Source: an uncultured Anaerolineae bacterium (GTDB lineage Bacteria > Chloroflexota > Anaerolineae > Anaerolineales > Villigracilaceae). Taken from it: a stretch of 48,065 bases of DNA. The notes under the pieces were generated by a model, which did not search any database, was not told the origin of the DNA, and worked only from the letters and a program-made list of their open reading frames with translations. The DNA lies in the NCBI GenBank assembly GCA_903854805.1, contig CAINXK010000366.1:1-48065 (forward strand). The letters run 5' to 3'. Both the position numbers and the translations under genes were made by a program. Positions 1 to 7,558 of the stretch are shown in pieces; within the stretch, counting starts at the first letter, position 1, and every line of letters starts with the position of its first letter.

Positions 1-2915
1 CAGCCAAAACAGTTGGAGGGCGTGCCCTTGAAGACATTGTTGACGTGGCAGGTGGCGCACAACACCGTGGTATGCGCACCATTCAGCTTGAAGGCCGCCA
101 GGTTGTGGTCAAACGCTGCACCACTCCAGGTTTGAGTAGTATGACAGGCTGCACAATCCTGGCCGAGGCTGCCATTATGATGGTCATCCTGCTGGTGGCA
201 GCCAAAACAGTTGGAGGGCGTGCCCTTAAAGACATTGTTGACGTGGCAGGTGGCGCACAACACCGTGGTATGCGCACCATTCAGCTTGAAGGCCGCCAGG
301 TTGTGGTCAAACGCTGCCCCACTCCAGGTTTGAGTAGTATGACAGGAGGCACAATCCTGACCCAGGCTGCCATTATGATGGTCATCCTGCTGGTGGCAGC
401 CAAAACAGTTGGAGGGCGTGCCCTTGAAGACATTGTTGACGTGGCAGGTGGCGCACAACACTGTGGTATGTGCACCGTTCAGCTTGAAGGCCGCCAGGTT
501 GTGGTCAAACGCTGCCCCACTCCATGTTTGAGTGGTATGACAGGATGCACAATCCTGGCCCAGGCTACCATTATGATGGTCATCCTGCTGGTGGCAGGCA
601 AAGCAGTTGGAGGGCGTGCCCTTGAAGACATTGTTGACGTGGCAGGTAGCGCACAACACCGTAGTATGCGCCCCGGTCAGCTTGAAGGCCGCCAGATTAT
701 GGTCAAACGTTGCTCCACTCCAGGTTTGAGTGGTATGACAGGAGGCACAGTCCTGGCCCAGGCTGCCATTATGGTGGTCGTCTTTTTGATGACAGGCAAC
801 ACAATTGAGAGGCGTACCCTTGAAAACATTGTTGATATGGCAGGCAGTACACTGCGCGATCGAATGCGCACCAGTCAGCTTAAAGGCTGCCAGATTATGA
901 TCAAATGAGGTCCTACTCCAGGTTGCGGTGGAATGGCAGACGGCACAGTCCTGTCCAAACTTACCATTGTGATGGTCATCTTTTTGGTGACAGCCAATAC
1001 AGCCCAAGGGCGTACCCTTGAAAACGTTGTTCATATGACACACAGCGCACAGCACAGTCGTATGTGCACCGGTCAATTTGAAAGCTGCCAGGTTGTGGTC
1101 AAAAACAGCCCCGCTCCAGGTTTCGGATGTATGGCAAGCCGCACAATCCTGGCCCAATGTTCCGTTGTGCATATCATCTTGTTGATGGCAGGCAAAGCAA
1201 TTGGATGGCGTGCCTTTGAAGACTTTGTTGATGTGACATTTTGCGCAGAGCACACTCGCATGTGCCCCAGACAGCTTAAAAGCCGCCAGATTATGATCAA
1301 ACGAGGCCCCACTCCAGGTTTGGGTGGAATGACAACCAGCGCAATCCTGGCCCAGGCTGCCATTATGCTGATCATCTTTTTGGTGACAAGCAAAACAATT
1401 GGATGGCGTGCCTTTAAAGACATTGTTGATGTGACAGGTTTCGCACAACACATTGATATGCTCGCCAGTCAATTTGAAAGTCGAAAGATTATGGTCAAAA
1501 GCGGGCTTCCAGGCTCGCGTGGAATGGCAAAGAACACAATCCGGACCCAGGCCGCCCTTATGAGTATCATCTTTTTGGTGACAGGCTACACAATTGGAAG
1601 GCGTGCCCTTAAACACATTATTAACATGGCAAGTCTCGCATAATACTTCGGTATGCGAGCCGGTCAATTTGAAGGCCGCCAGGCTGTGATCAAAATCAGC
1701 GGGTTTCCAGGCCTGGGTAGCATGACAAACATCGCATTTCTCTCCGAAAGATCCTTTGTGCGCATCATCTTTTTGGTGGCAGGCAAAACAATCAGACGGG
1801 GTACCCTTTAAGACATTATTGATATGGCATTTTTCACACAACACGCTTGTATGTGAGCCAGTTAATTTAAAATTAGAAAGACTATGGTCAAAAGCGGCTC
1901 CTGTCCAATCCTTGGTGGAATGGCAGGTACTGCAGTCCTTGCCTAATGAACCTGCATGGGTATCATCCTTCTCATGGCAGGCAAAGCACGCTGTTGGTGT
2001 GCCCTTAAAGATTTTATTTTGATGGCAATCAACACAAGTCACTTCGGCATGCTTGCCAACAAGCTTGAAATCAGAAAGATTATGATCAAAAGTTGCTGGG
2101 GACCAGGCCTGGGATGTGTGACAGGCCGCACATTCCTGGCCTAACTGTCCGTTATGAACATCATCTTTCAGGTGACAGGTAGCACAATCGGTAGCCGCAG
2201 ATTTGAAATCGGCAACCATCCGGGCATTCTGATGGCATTTCTCACAAACAAGATCCTGGTGCTTCCCTTCCAACTTGAAAGCCACCAGGTTGTGATTGAA
2301 ATTTTTATTGAGTGTTTCCAGGCCATCATGACATCTACGACATTCATTTCCATAGGCCTGGGTATGTAAGTCCACAAATGCGCTGTCGATTTTCGTGTGA
2401 CAACTAATGCAAACAGCCTGCTCAAACCGGGTAATATCCGTCCCGTGACAATCTGAGCAGGTAAAAGCCAAGCCATCACTACGCTGCGGATGTGAATTTA
2501 GTGAATACCCGGTGGCATCATGCGGAAATTTACCCACCTGCAAACTGGTTAACGAAGCTGACTGTCCACGATGCTCAAGGTGGCAAGCGCGGCAGGTCAA
2601 CGAATTTCGATTCATCATAGCGCCATGAATGCTGGTAGGGTCAGCCAACTGAGTGGATACATCGGTATGGCAGGACATGCAGCGATCTTCCATGGTGTCT
2701 TTATCCCAGGGAGATGGATGGCATTTGGCACAATCAGTGCCAATTTGAGCATGAGAACCTACCCCGTTGATAAGTCCTCCGGTTTGGGCGTTGAGCGCTC
2801 CCGCGGTAAACAACTGACTGCCAGTAAAAAACGCAGAGGCTGCGATAAATACTGCTGTTACGACGGTGGCAAGAATAGCAACTGGAGAAATACATCCAAG
2901 ACGGGCATTATTCAT
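1..2915 (-). CDS. Giant multiheme c-type cytochrome (at least 40 hemes), 3' end beyond window
   Basis: The reading frame is open from ATG at 2915 to the window edge, about 971 codons with no stop, so the C-terminus is missing. The first ~45 residues hold one hydrophobic segment (signal peptide or anchor). I count 40 complete CXXCH heme motifs: ten in an irregular N-terminal part (to about position 2020) and thirty in ten tandem units of 66 residues (one has 65). Each unit reads CFGCH, then CAACH or CASCH, then CATCH or CEKCH, with three extra histidines (DDxH, FDH, GxH) that could be the distal ligands of its three hemes. A 41st motif starts at the edge. The pattern resembles the cytochrome c3/c7-like multiheme repeats of metal-reducing bacteria. 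Periplasmic or extracellular electron transfer is the likely role; this is an inference. The start overlaps the stop of a small upstream ORF. Confidence 0.9.
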   Translation of the reverse strand, partial: MNNARLGCISPVAILATVVTAVFIAASAFFTGSQLFTAGALNAQTGGLINGVGSHAQIGTDCAKCHPSPWDKDTMEDRCMSCHTDVSTQLADPTSIHGAMMNRNSLTCRACHLEHRGQSASLTSLQVGKFPHDATGYSLNSHPQRSDGLAFTCSDCHGTDITRFEQAVCISCHTKIDSAFVDLHTQAYGNECRRCHDGLETLNKNFNHNLVAFKLEGKHQDLVCEKCHQNARMVADFKSAATDCATCHLKDDVHNGQLGQECAACHTSQAWSPATFDHNLSDFKLVGKHAEVTCVDCHQNKIFKGTPTACFACHEKDDTHAGSLGKDCSTCHSTKDWTGAAFDHSLSNFKLTGSHTSVLCEKCHINNVLKGTPSDCFACHQKDDAHKGSFGEKCDVCHATQAWKPADFDHSLAAFKLTGSHTEVLCETCHVNNVFKGTPSNCVACHQKDDTHKGGLGPDCVLCHSTRAWKPAFDHNLSTFKLTGEHINVLCETCHINNVFKGTPSNCFACHQKDDQHNGSLGQDCAGCHSTQTWSGASFDHNLAAFKLSGAHASVLCAKCHINKVFKGTPSNCFACHQQDDMHNGTLGQDCAACHTSETWSGAVFDHNLAAFKLTGAHTTVLCAVCHMNNVFKGTPLGCIGCHQKDDHHNGKFGQDCAVCHSTATWSRTSFDHNLAAFKLTGAHSIAQCTACHINNVFKGTPLNCVACHQKDDHHNGSLGQDCASCHTTQTWSGATFDHNLAAFKLTGAHTTVLCATCHVNNVFKGTPSNCFACHQQDDHHNGSLGQDCASCHTTQTWSGAAFDHNLAAFKLNGAHTTVLCATCHVNNVFKGTPSNCFGCHQQDDHHNGSLGQDCASCHTTQTWSGAAFDHNLAAFKLNGAHTTVLCATCHVNNVFKGTPSNCFGCHQQDDHHNGSLGQDCAACHTTQTWSGAAFDHNLAAFKLNGAHTTVLCATCHVNNVFKGTPSNCFG
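43..2022 (-). repeat. Tandem 198-bp repeat array inside the multiheme cytochrome gene
   Basis: The third heme codon block of each unit recurs at 43, 241, 439, 637, 835, 1033, 1231, 1429, 1624, 1822 and 2020. Spacing is exactly 198 bp, except one step of 195. The two leftmost units (43-240 and 241-438) differ at only six positions by eye, whereas units near 1600-2000 have diverged a lot. Divergence therefore grows toward the 5' end of the gene. This suggests recent unit duplication at the C-terminal side. The array continues past the left edge. Confidence 0.9.
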
Positions 2916-3048
2916 GGGTACTCCATAGCGTGAGCTGCTGAACACCTGGGGCTAATCTCTTCCCCACCCGGACTGTTAATTGCATGGCAAGCACGATCAG
3001 ATTTGAAGTAATCACTAAGAACCAGAAAATATCGGTAAAATTTATCAT
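2908..3048 (-). CDS. Small single-helix membrane peptide (46 aa) overlapping the cytochrome start
   Basis: ATG at 3048 opens a 46-codon frame ending in TAA at 2910-2908. Its stop region overlaps the ATG of the giant cytochrome by eight bases, a coupling typical of real operon genes. The peptide has one hydrophobic stretch near residues 8-25 (FWFLVITSNLIVLAMQL), followed by a basic segment with VRVGKR. No family is recognised. A GCAGGC sequence upstream is only a weak ribosome site. It could be a membrane anchor or assembly factor for the cytochrome, or just a translational coupler. Support is the overlap and the hydrophobic profile only. Confidence 0.45.
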   Translation of the reverse strand: MINFTDIFWFLVITSNLIVLAMQLTVRVGKRLAPGVQQLTLWSTHE

Positions 3049-3056
3049 GGTGCCTG

Positions 3057-3085
3057 CTTATCCGTTAAATTATGCCAACCGTCAA
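3057..3085 (-). promoter_or_regulatory. Possible sigma-70-like promoter upstream of the small ORF and cytochrome
   Basis: On the minus strand TTGACG (3085-3080) is followed after 17 bases by GATAAG (3062-3057). These match five of six bases of the -35 and four of six of the -10 consensus. It sits in the 77-bp gap after the oxidoreductase gene, but only 8 bases upstream of the ATG at 3048, leaving almost no leader. It may therefore be fortuitous. Confidence 0.25.
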
Positions 3086-3125
3086 AGAATTTAAAAAGAT
3101 ATAGTAAAGAGCGCTGCTTGCGAAA

Positions 3126-4439
3126 TTAATTGATTGGGTTTGCGTGTACTTTCATCCAAAAATCCGCCAAAATATCAGCGATCGGCGCATTGGGTGCAAT
3201 TAGTCGCTCACGAACTGGCGTGATATCCACCTTATCGCGGATGATGATTTGCAAGGCTGAAGAGAGTTTCTGATCTCCCATGACAATTGCACCCACGATA
3301 TTTTTATTCCCAACCATTAAACGTAGATGATTGACATCAAACCCACTTTGGGCAATGATCGCATCAGGCATGTCATGCCAGGTTTCACTATCGCCGCGCG
3401 CAATTAAAAACGGCTCTCCATCCTGACCCGACCCGACCACACCAATAATTGTGGTTGTCAGCCCAGCCAACCGGGTTACATTAAACGGAACTGGCTTAAG
3501 ATAAGCCCTGGTTTGCCCGGCCATGTTCATACCAGCCACGCGACCCTGCTCTTTGGCCGGAGTCCAGAGACTTTCAATTACCGAACGATTTGAAGCCGGG
3601 TCGTAAACCTGAGCCACGTCACCAGCAGCAAAAATATCTGGGAGATTCGTGCACATGCGCTCATCCACCAGGATCCCACGCTCAAAAGCGATGGCGGCAT
3701 TCCTGGCGAGTGTCAGACGTGGTTTAACCCCAATTCCATAAGCAACCAGATCACAAGCAATCTGTTCCCCGCTCTCCAGGCGAACGCCAGCCACCTTGCC
3801 ACCCTTATCAATAATATTGGCCAGGGAAGCTTGATAGTGGATGGTTACCCCATGTTCTTTCAGCCTGTGCTCAATAATTTCCGATTCAACCTGATCCAGC
3901 ACGTTGCTCCAATAACGAGCGGTGCGAATAAGCAAGTGAACTTTTACCTTGCGCGCCGCCAGGCCCTCGGCAAGTTCGAGAGCGGTAATACCACCACCCA
4001 CCACTACTGCAGTACGAGCGTGCCTGGATAGGGATACAATCTGGCGTGCATCATCCATGTGGTCGAGCTTGACAACACCCAGCGAATTTGCCCCGGGCGT
4101 GCTCAGGCGAATGGCATTGGAACCAACCGCCAGGAGTAGACGGTCAAAGGAAAAAAATCTGCCGTCGCTCAGCTCAACCTGGTGCTGTTGATCGTGGATA
4201 CGGATGACAGTACCTCGGCAGAAATGCGCATTCAAGTTCTTGAAATCCTGTGGGCGATAAGCGAATATCAGGGATTCGTCAACTTCCCCGGTCAGGCAGT
4301 ACGCCAGCCCCGGACGTGAATAATAACCATGCGGGTCATCCCCAATGAAAGTAATCGAAGCGTTTTTATCCACACTGCGAATGGATTCAGCTGCACCAAT
4401 CCCAGTCACACCCGTACCAACGATCACATAATTAGTCAA
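3126..4439 (-). CDS. FAD/NAD(P)-dependent oxidoreductase (NirB-N-terminal/rubredoxin reductase type)
   Basis: This is a pyridine-nucleotide-disulfide oxidoreductase-fold flavoprotein. An N-terminal Rossmann motif (VIVGTGVTGIGAAE) binds FAD, a second (VVVGGGITALELAEGL) binds NAD(P)H, and DIFAAGDVAQV is the usual second FAD contact. No redox-active CxxxxC is seen near the FAD site, which fits NADH oxidase or nitrite-reductase-like members rather than dithiol enzymes. The preferred start is TTG at 4439, two bases after the ferredoxin stop and six bases after GGGAG, giving 437 aa. An ATG at 4514 would add 25 residues out of keeping with the family and overlap the ferredoxin. It probably moves electrons between NAD(P)H and the ferredoxin or cytochrome encoded next to it; the true partner is not known. 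Confidence 0.8.
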   Translation of the reverse strand: MTNYVIVGTGVTGIGAAESIRSVDKNASITFIGDDPHGYYSRPGLAYCLTGEVDESLIFAYRPQDFKNLNAHFCRGTVIRIHDQQHQVELSDGRFFSFDRLLLAVGSNAIRLSTPGANSLGVVKLDHMDDARQIVSLSRHARTAVVVGGGITALELAEGLAARKVKVHLLIRTARYWSNVLDQVESEIIEHRLKEHGVTIHYQASLANIIDKGGKVAGVRLESGEQIACDLVAYGIGVKPRLTLARNAAIAFERGILVDERMCTNLPDIFAAGDVAQVYDPASNRSVIESLWTPAKEQGRVAGMNMAGQTRAYLKPVPFNVTRLAGLTTTIIGVVGSGQDGEPFLIARGDSETWHDMPDAIIAQSGFDVNHLRLMVGNKNIVGAIVMGDQKLSSALQIIIRDKVDITPVRERLIAPNAPIADILADFWMKVHANPIN

Positions 4440-4440
4440 A

Positions 4441-4698
4441 TCAGGCTCCCACAAATAAGTTGGTACGTTCAAAACGTAATACACCCCGTGGACAGCGTGC
4501 CACACATTCCCCACACGTTAAACACTGGCTGTTTTCGATGGGCGTGCCCTGCCAGGCATGATGGCGAACATCAATGCTGATCGGACAATTGTATGAACAA
4601 ATTCCACACTGAACACAGCGTGATGCGTCTGGAACAACATATCCGGCAACAAGCGCTTTGCTTCGATTTACATCAAACTGAAAAAAGTTTTTCAACAT
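4441..4698 (-). CDS. Two-cluster [4Fe-4S] ferredoxin-like protein
   Basis: This 85-residue protein has two cluster motifs, CVQCGICSYNCP and CLTCGECVARCP, each of the CxxCxxCxxxCP type that holds a [4Fe-4S] cluster. There is no signal peptide or membrane segment, so it should be cytoplasmic. GAGG lies just before the ATG. Its stop is two bases from the likely TTG start of the flavoprotein, so the two are almost certainly co-translated and probably exchange electrons. The separation of the two clusters by 22 residues resembles the ferredoxin-like domains of electron-transfer subunits more than a free bacterial ferredoxin. Confidence 0.8.
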   Translation of the reverse strand: MLKNFFQFDVNRSKALVAGYVVPDASRCVQCGICSYNCPISIDVRHHAWQGTPIENSQCLTCGECVARCPRGVLRFERTNLFVGA

Positions 4699-4900
4699 AT
4701 AGCCTCTACACCATACTGTCGATTACAAAAACCAAAAGTTACGCCTGTTATTAGCTTAGAGAATGCCATTTACCTGTTTTTTGATGGGACATTAGTACCA
4801 TTAGCTCCATTTCTCAACAAAAAAAGGGTATTTATCTTAAGAATGTCAAATTTTCGGATAACTGCGATGCCCAAGCTCGGGTATCTTCATGATCTGGTAG

Positions 4901-5107
4901 GAGATCGCCCGGCTGATTTTGCTGCGAGGATGGCTGCGTGTGCCAATCAAAGATTTGCCCGGCAAGTGGTGCGGTGTGCCGGGAAGCCCATCGATCTACG
5001 TAGATTTACTGGCAATGCTTGTGATGGTTAATATCCAACTCTGGATAGCAGTAAGTAATTTCCGCCAGTTGATCGAACAGACACTTAATCTGGCAATGTC
5101 AAAGTAG
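4901..5107 (+). pseudogene. Degenerate IS5-type transposase N-terminal remnant
   Basis: The plus-strand frame ending in TAG at 5107 reads a stretch like the N-terminus of IS5/IS4-group DDE transposases: RGWL, a W after about 15 residues, then GxPxIYxD (GSPSIYVD) and a helix of hydrophobic residues ending in TLNLAM. A stop lies in frame at 4898-4900 and the protein ends before any catalytic residue, so only about 65 codons remain. No terminal inverted repeats were found. The family call rests on a short motif pattern and could be wrong. Confidence 0.33.
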
Positions 5108-5111
5108 AAAC

Positions 5112-5140
5112 AAAAAAGAGACTCCTTAGCGAGTCTCTTT
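5112..5140 (-). terminator. Rho-independent terminator after the PHP gene
   Basis: A perfect 10-bp stem (AAAGAGACTC pairing with GAGTCTCTTT) around a six-base loop is followed on the minus strand by a run of Ts (5117-5112). Its orientation fits termination of the minus-strand PHP-domain gene ending at 5288. Confidence 0.8.
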
Positions 5141-5287
5141 ACAGTCAATCTAGCTTTTTCTGTCTGGGCGAACCTTGGATACGGCCAATTCGCAGGCCCA
5201 ATCTACTCCAAACCATCTCAGCCCCCCATCGTCACAACCCGGCTTGTTTCCGGCTTTCAAGCCCTGAGCGGACTTCTTCCATGGCTC

Positions 5288-5974
5288 TCAACCATGCTTT
5301 TTCATAGCGGGTCTCGCAACCAGGCCCAGCTTTTTGAGCGTGGTTGCATAACGAGATGCCAGATGGATGAATGGCGACGAGAGCCGCACAGTTTCCTGGG
5401 CGCTACGGATCACCGTTCTCAGGCCATCCGCATCAGAAAATTCTGCCAGCAGCTGAGTTGCGCGTCCCACTTCAAGCGCAGTATGGGCATCCGAACCGAC
5501 AGTACCCGCCAGGTTATACGCGTAGGCGAATTCGCGGGCTGCATGGTTGGGCCGCATATCCATGCAGCGAGCATTAAATATTTCAATCGCATCTACAAGC
5601 GGGGCAATTTCAAGCAAGTCAGGCAGAGCCCAATGACCACTACGAAAATCATCGAAGGGGTGCGAAACGCTAATGAAGGCTCCCTGCACGCGCAGGCGCC
5701 GGATGGCTTCCAACGGTTCAAGCCCACTGGGCAGCTCTTCACTTACAAATGCCGCCAACAGTTCACCGCGCGTGGTCATAATCTCCTCCCCCACAATGAC
5801 CAGTTCGGGCGCCAGCTTTTTAGCCTCCAAAGCACCGCCAATGGAATTATGATCCGTGATAATTAACCGGTCTATTCCTTTGCGGCGAGCTGCCATTATC
5901 AGCGCATGGGGCTTTGCCAGACTATCTTTGGAATAAATACTGTGACAGTGAAACTCAGTACGGAATGTTAACAT
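5288..5974 (-). CDS. PHP-domain phosphoesterase
   Basis: The 228-residue product has the metal-binding motifs of the PHP superfamily: HCH near the N-terminus (FHCHSIYS), DHN, an internal GEE, SHP and SDAH near residue 165. These bind two or three divalent metals and hydrolyse phosphoesters. The size and the HCHS...TDHN layout resemble the RNase AM/YciV-like stand-alone PHP enzymes rather than histidinol phosphatase or DNA polymerase PHP domains. The substrate cannot be read from the sequence. ATG at 5974 is preferred to the GTG two codons upstream. The gene is transcribed away from 6041 and stands alone, with a strong terminator behind it. Confidence 0.8.
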   Translation of the reverse strand: MLTFRTEFHCHSIYSKDSLAKPHALIMAARRKGIDRLIITDHNSIGGALEAKKLAPELVIVGEEIMTTRGELLAAFVSEELPSGLEPLEAIRRLRVQGAFISVSHPFDDFRSGHWALPDLLEIAPLVDAIEIFNARCMDMRPNHAAREFAYAYNLAGTVGSDAHTALEVGRATQLLAEFSDADGLRTVIRSAQETVRLSSPFIHLASRYATTLKKLGLVARPAMKKHG

Positions 5975-6040
5975 AGGCACAGATTATACCCTGCGGACTT
6001 TGCTTTCCCTTTTTTTCAGTTTTGATATAGAATCAAATCA

Positions 6041-7558
6041 ATGGAAGAAGATAAAAGCATTTTCACACAGCCCATCTTTAAAAAATTGATCCGCGCAGGG
6101 GCTTTTCTGTTTGCCTATGTGGTTGCCGGGTTTTTAATGCGCTATTTCGATCCTCAAACCGACCAAAGTCTTGCAATAATTATCGATATAGCAATTTTTG
6201 TAGTTGGAATGCTCTTCTGGATGGCCTTCTTCGCCCAATTTGTCCTGCCAGTAAACCGGATCCAGGATCGCGTGAAAGTTATTGAACGACTGGTGGTCTA
6301 CCTTATGGGAATTCATGGTCCGGCCATTTTCATCGAAAATGGCTTCACACATGCAAACGATGAAGAAACCAAGAAGAAAGGTGCGGGTGTCGTCTGGCTC
6401 GACAGTGCCAGCGCCGCCATTTTACGCACAGCCGGACGCTTCACCCGCACGATTGGCCCAGGCGTCCACTTCACAAAACCTGATGAATATATTGCCGCAA
6501 CAGCCGATCTGCATACCCTGACACAAAGCCTGGGGCCTCTTGAAGCCGACGACCCTTTTAAAGACTACGAAAATGACCAGGATTACAAAGCCATCAAAAA
6601 ATTGGTGACAGATCTTAAAAACACTCAAAGAAACAACGCGTCCGAAGAAATTAAGCTCAAGGAATGGGAAGATAAAATTAAAGGCATCAAAGAACGCGCC
6701 GATGCCACCCGCGCCATGACTCGCGATGGTATAACCGTTTTGGCATCCATCTCGATTGTTTTTCGGATCAAGTCAACTCAGGGTGAAGGCAATACTCGCT
6801 TTGGCTTTAATCTTCACAGCACCGAAGCTTCCATTCGCGACAGTATGATCCGCGAAGTCAATTTGGACCACCCGGTCTGGAATACTCTGCCCGCAAGAAT
6901 GGCAGCAGACATCTGGCGGGAATACCTCGGAAAGTTTCGGCTGATTGAATTATTTGAAAAAAGTGAGAACCGTCCTGATACCGCCATCCAATTTATAAAC
7001 GAAATGATCAAAAAACGCCTGACCAGTCGGCAGGTACTAATTTTGGATGAATTTGGTCAGGTTATTCTCGAGAATAAAGGCCGGGAACAAGAATACCAGC
7101 GCTTGCTCAGCGAAAACAATAGCGAGGCAGCCGAAAACTTGCTTAAGAAGATGGAAAGCCAGGAATTCGGCAAACTAAATGAAATGGGTCTCGAGATAAA
7201 AAGCGTTACGATTAAAAAGTTGTTTTTTATACCCGAAGTTGAAGATCAACTCATCAACGAGTGGACAACCCGCTGGCTAAAAAACGCCCAGAAGGAACGG
7301 GAGCAGGTGGATCTCGATCGCAAGCTACACGAAGAAACCGGGGTGCAAGCTGGCTTAAAAGACTTTGCGATGAATGCCAGCCGGGAAATATCACAGCAAG
7401 CCTCTTCCAGCCCGAAGCATGCGCTTGAACTGTTAGTACACGCCACATTCCGAAGCATCCAGAAAAATCCAGAGCTGATGAAGCGTCAGAACAACCAGCT
7501 GCGCGATCTCTTAAAAATTTATAGCCGGCTCAGGAATCTTCGAGGTCCATCAGAATGA
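6041..7558 (+). CDS. Large membrane protein with a band-7/SPFH-like segment, first of a pair
   Basis: This 505-residue protein starts with two transmembrane helices (about residues 14-34 and 45-70). A soluble region follows with features reminiscent of SPFH/band-7 proteins: ENGFTHAN, a segment ending GPGVHFTKPDEYI, and TRDGITVLASISIVFRIK, where band-7 domains carry a similar T.D...V.V....YRI strand. The C-terminal half is charged and helical (KEREQVDLDRKLHEETG), as in band-7 coiled coils. It overlaps the next gene by ATGA. I know no named family. It is probably part of a membrane microdomain scaffold, which is an inference. No clear ribosome site precedes the ATG. Confidence 0.65.
   Translation: MEEDKSIFTQPIFKKLIRAGAFLFAYVVAGFLMRYFDPQTDQSLAIIIDIAIFVVGMLFWMAFFAQFVLPVNRIQDRVKVIERLVVYLMGIHGPAIFIENGFTHANDEETKKKGAGVVWLDSASAAILRTAGRFTRTIGPGVHFTKPDEYIAATADLHTLTQSLGPLEADDPFKDYENDQDYKAIKKLVTDLKNTQRNNASEEIKLKEWEDKIKGIKERADATRAMTRDGITVLASISIVFRIKSTQGEGNTRFGFNLHSTEASIRDSMIREVNLDHPVWNTLPARMAADIWREYLGKFRLIELFEKSENRPDTAIQFINEMIKKRLTSRQVLILDEFGQVILENKGREQEYQRLLSENNSEAAENLLKKMESQEFGKLNEMGLEIKSVTIKKLFFIPEVEDQLINEWTTRWLKNAQKEREQVDLDRKLHEETGVQAGLKDFAMNASREISQQASSSPKHALELLVHATFRSIQKNPELMKRQNNQLRDLLKIYSRLRNLRGPSE

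Larger units (their letters stand above)
4699..5287. other. Gene-poor interval between the ferredoxin and PHP genes
   Basis: No intact gene is supported here. The interval holds AT-rich sequence upstream of the ferredoxin, a degenerate transposase-like fragment near 4901-5107 and the terminator at 5112-5140. The remaining 140 bases to the PHP stop show nothing I recognise. Confidence 0.5.

Noticed and set aside
45..1643. Long plus-strand frames (45-908 and 933-1643) with repeated sequence
   Set aside because: They lie opposite the tandem heme repeats and only mirror the repeat structure. The minus frame has regular CXXCH motifs and no stops.
43..2022. CRISPR array
   Set aside because: The 198-bp periodic repeats have no spacers and are in-frame protein repeats.
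4441..4514. N-terminal extension of the flavoprotein to ATG 4514
   Set aside because: It overlaps the ferredoxin coding region out of frame, and TTG 4439 has a good GGGAG site and gives the expected FAD-domain start.
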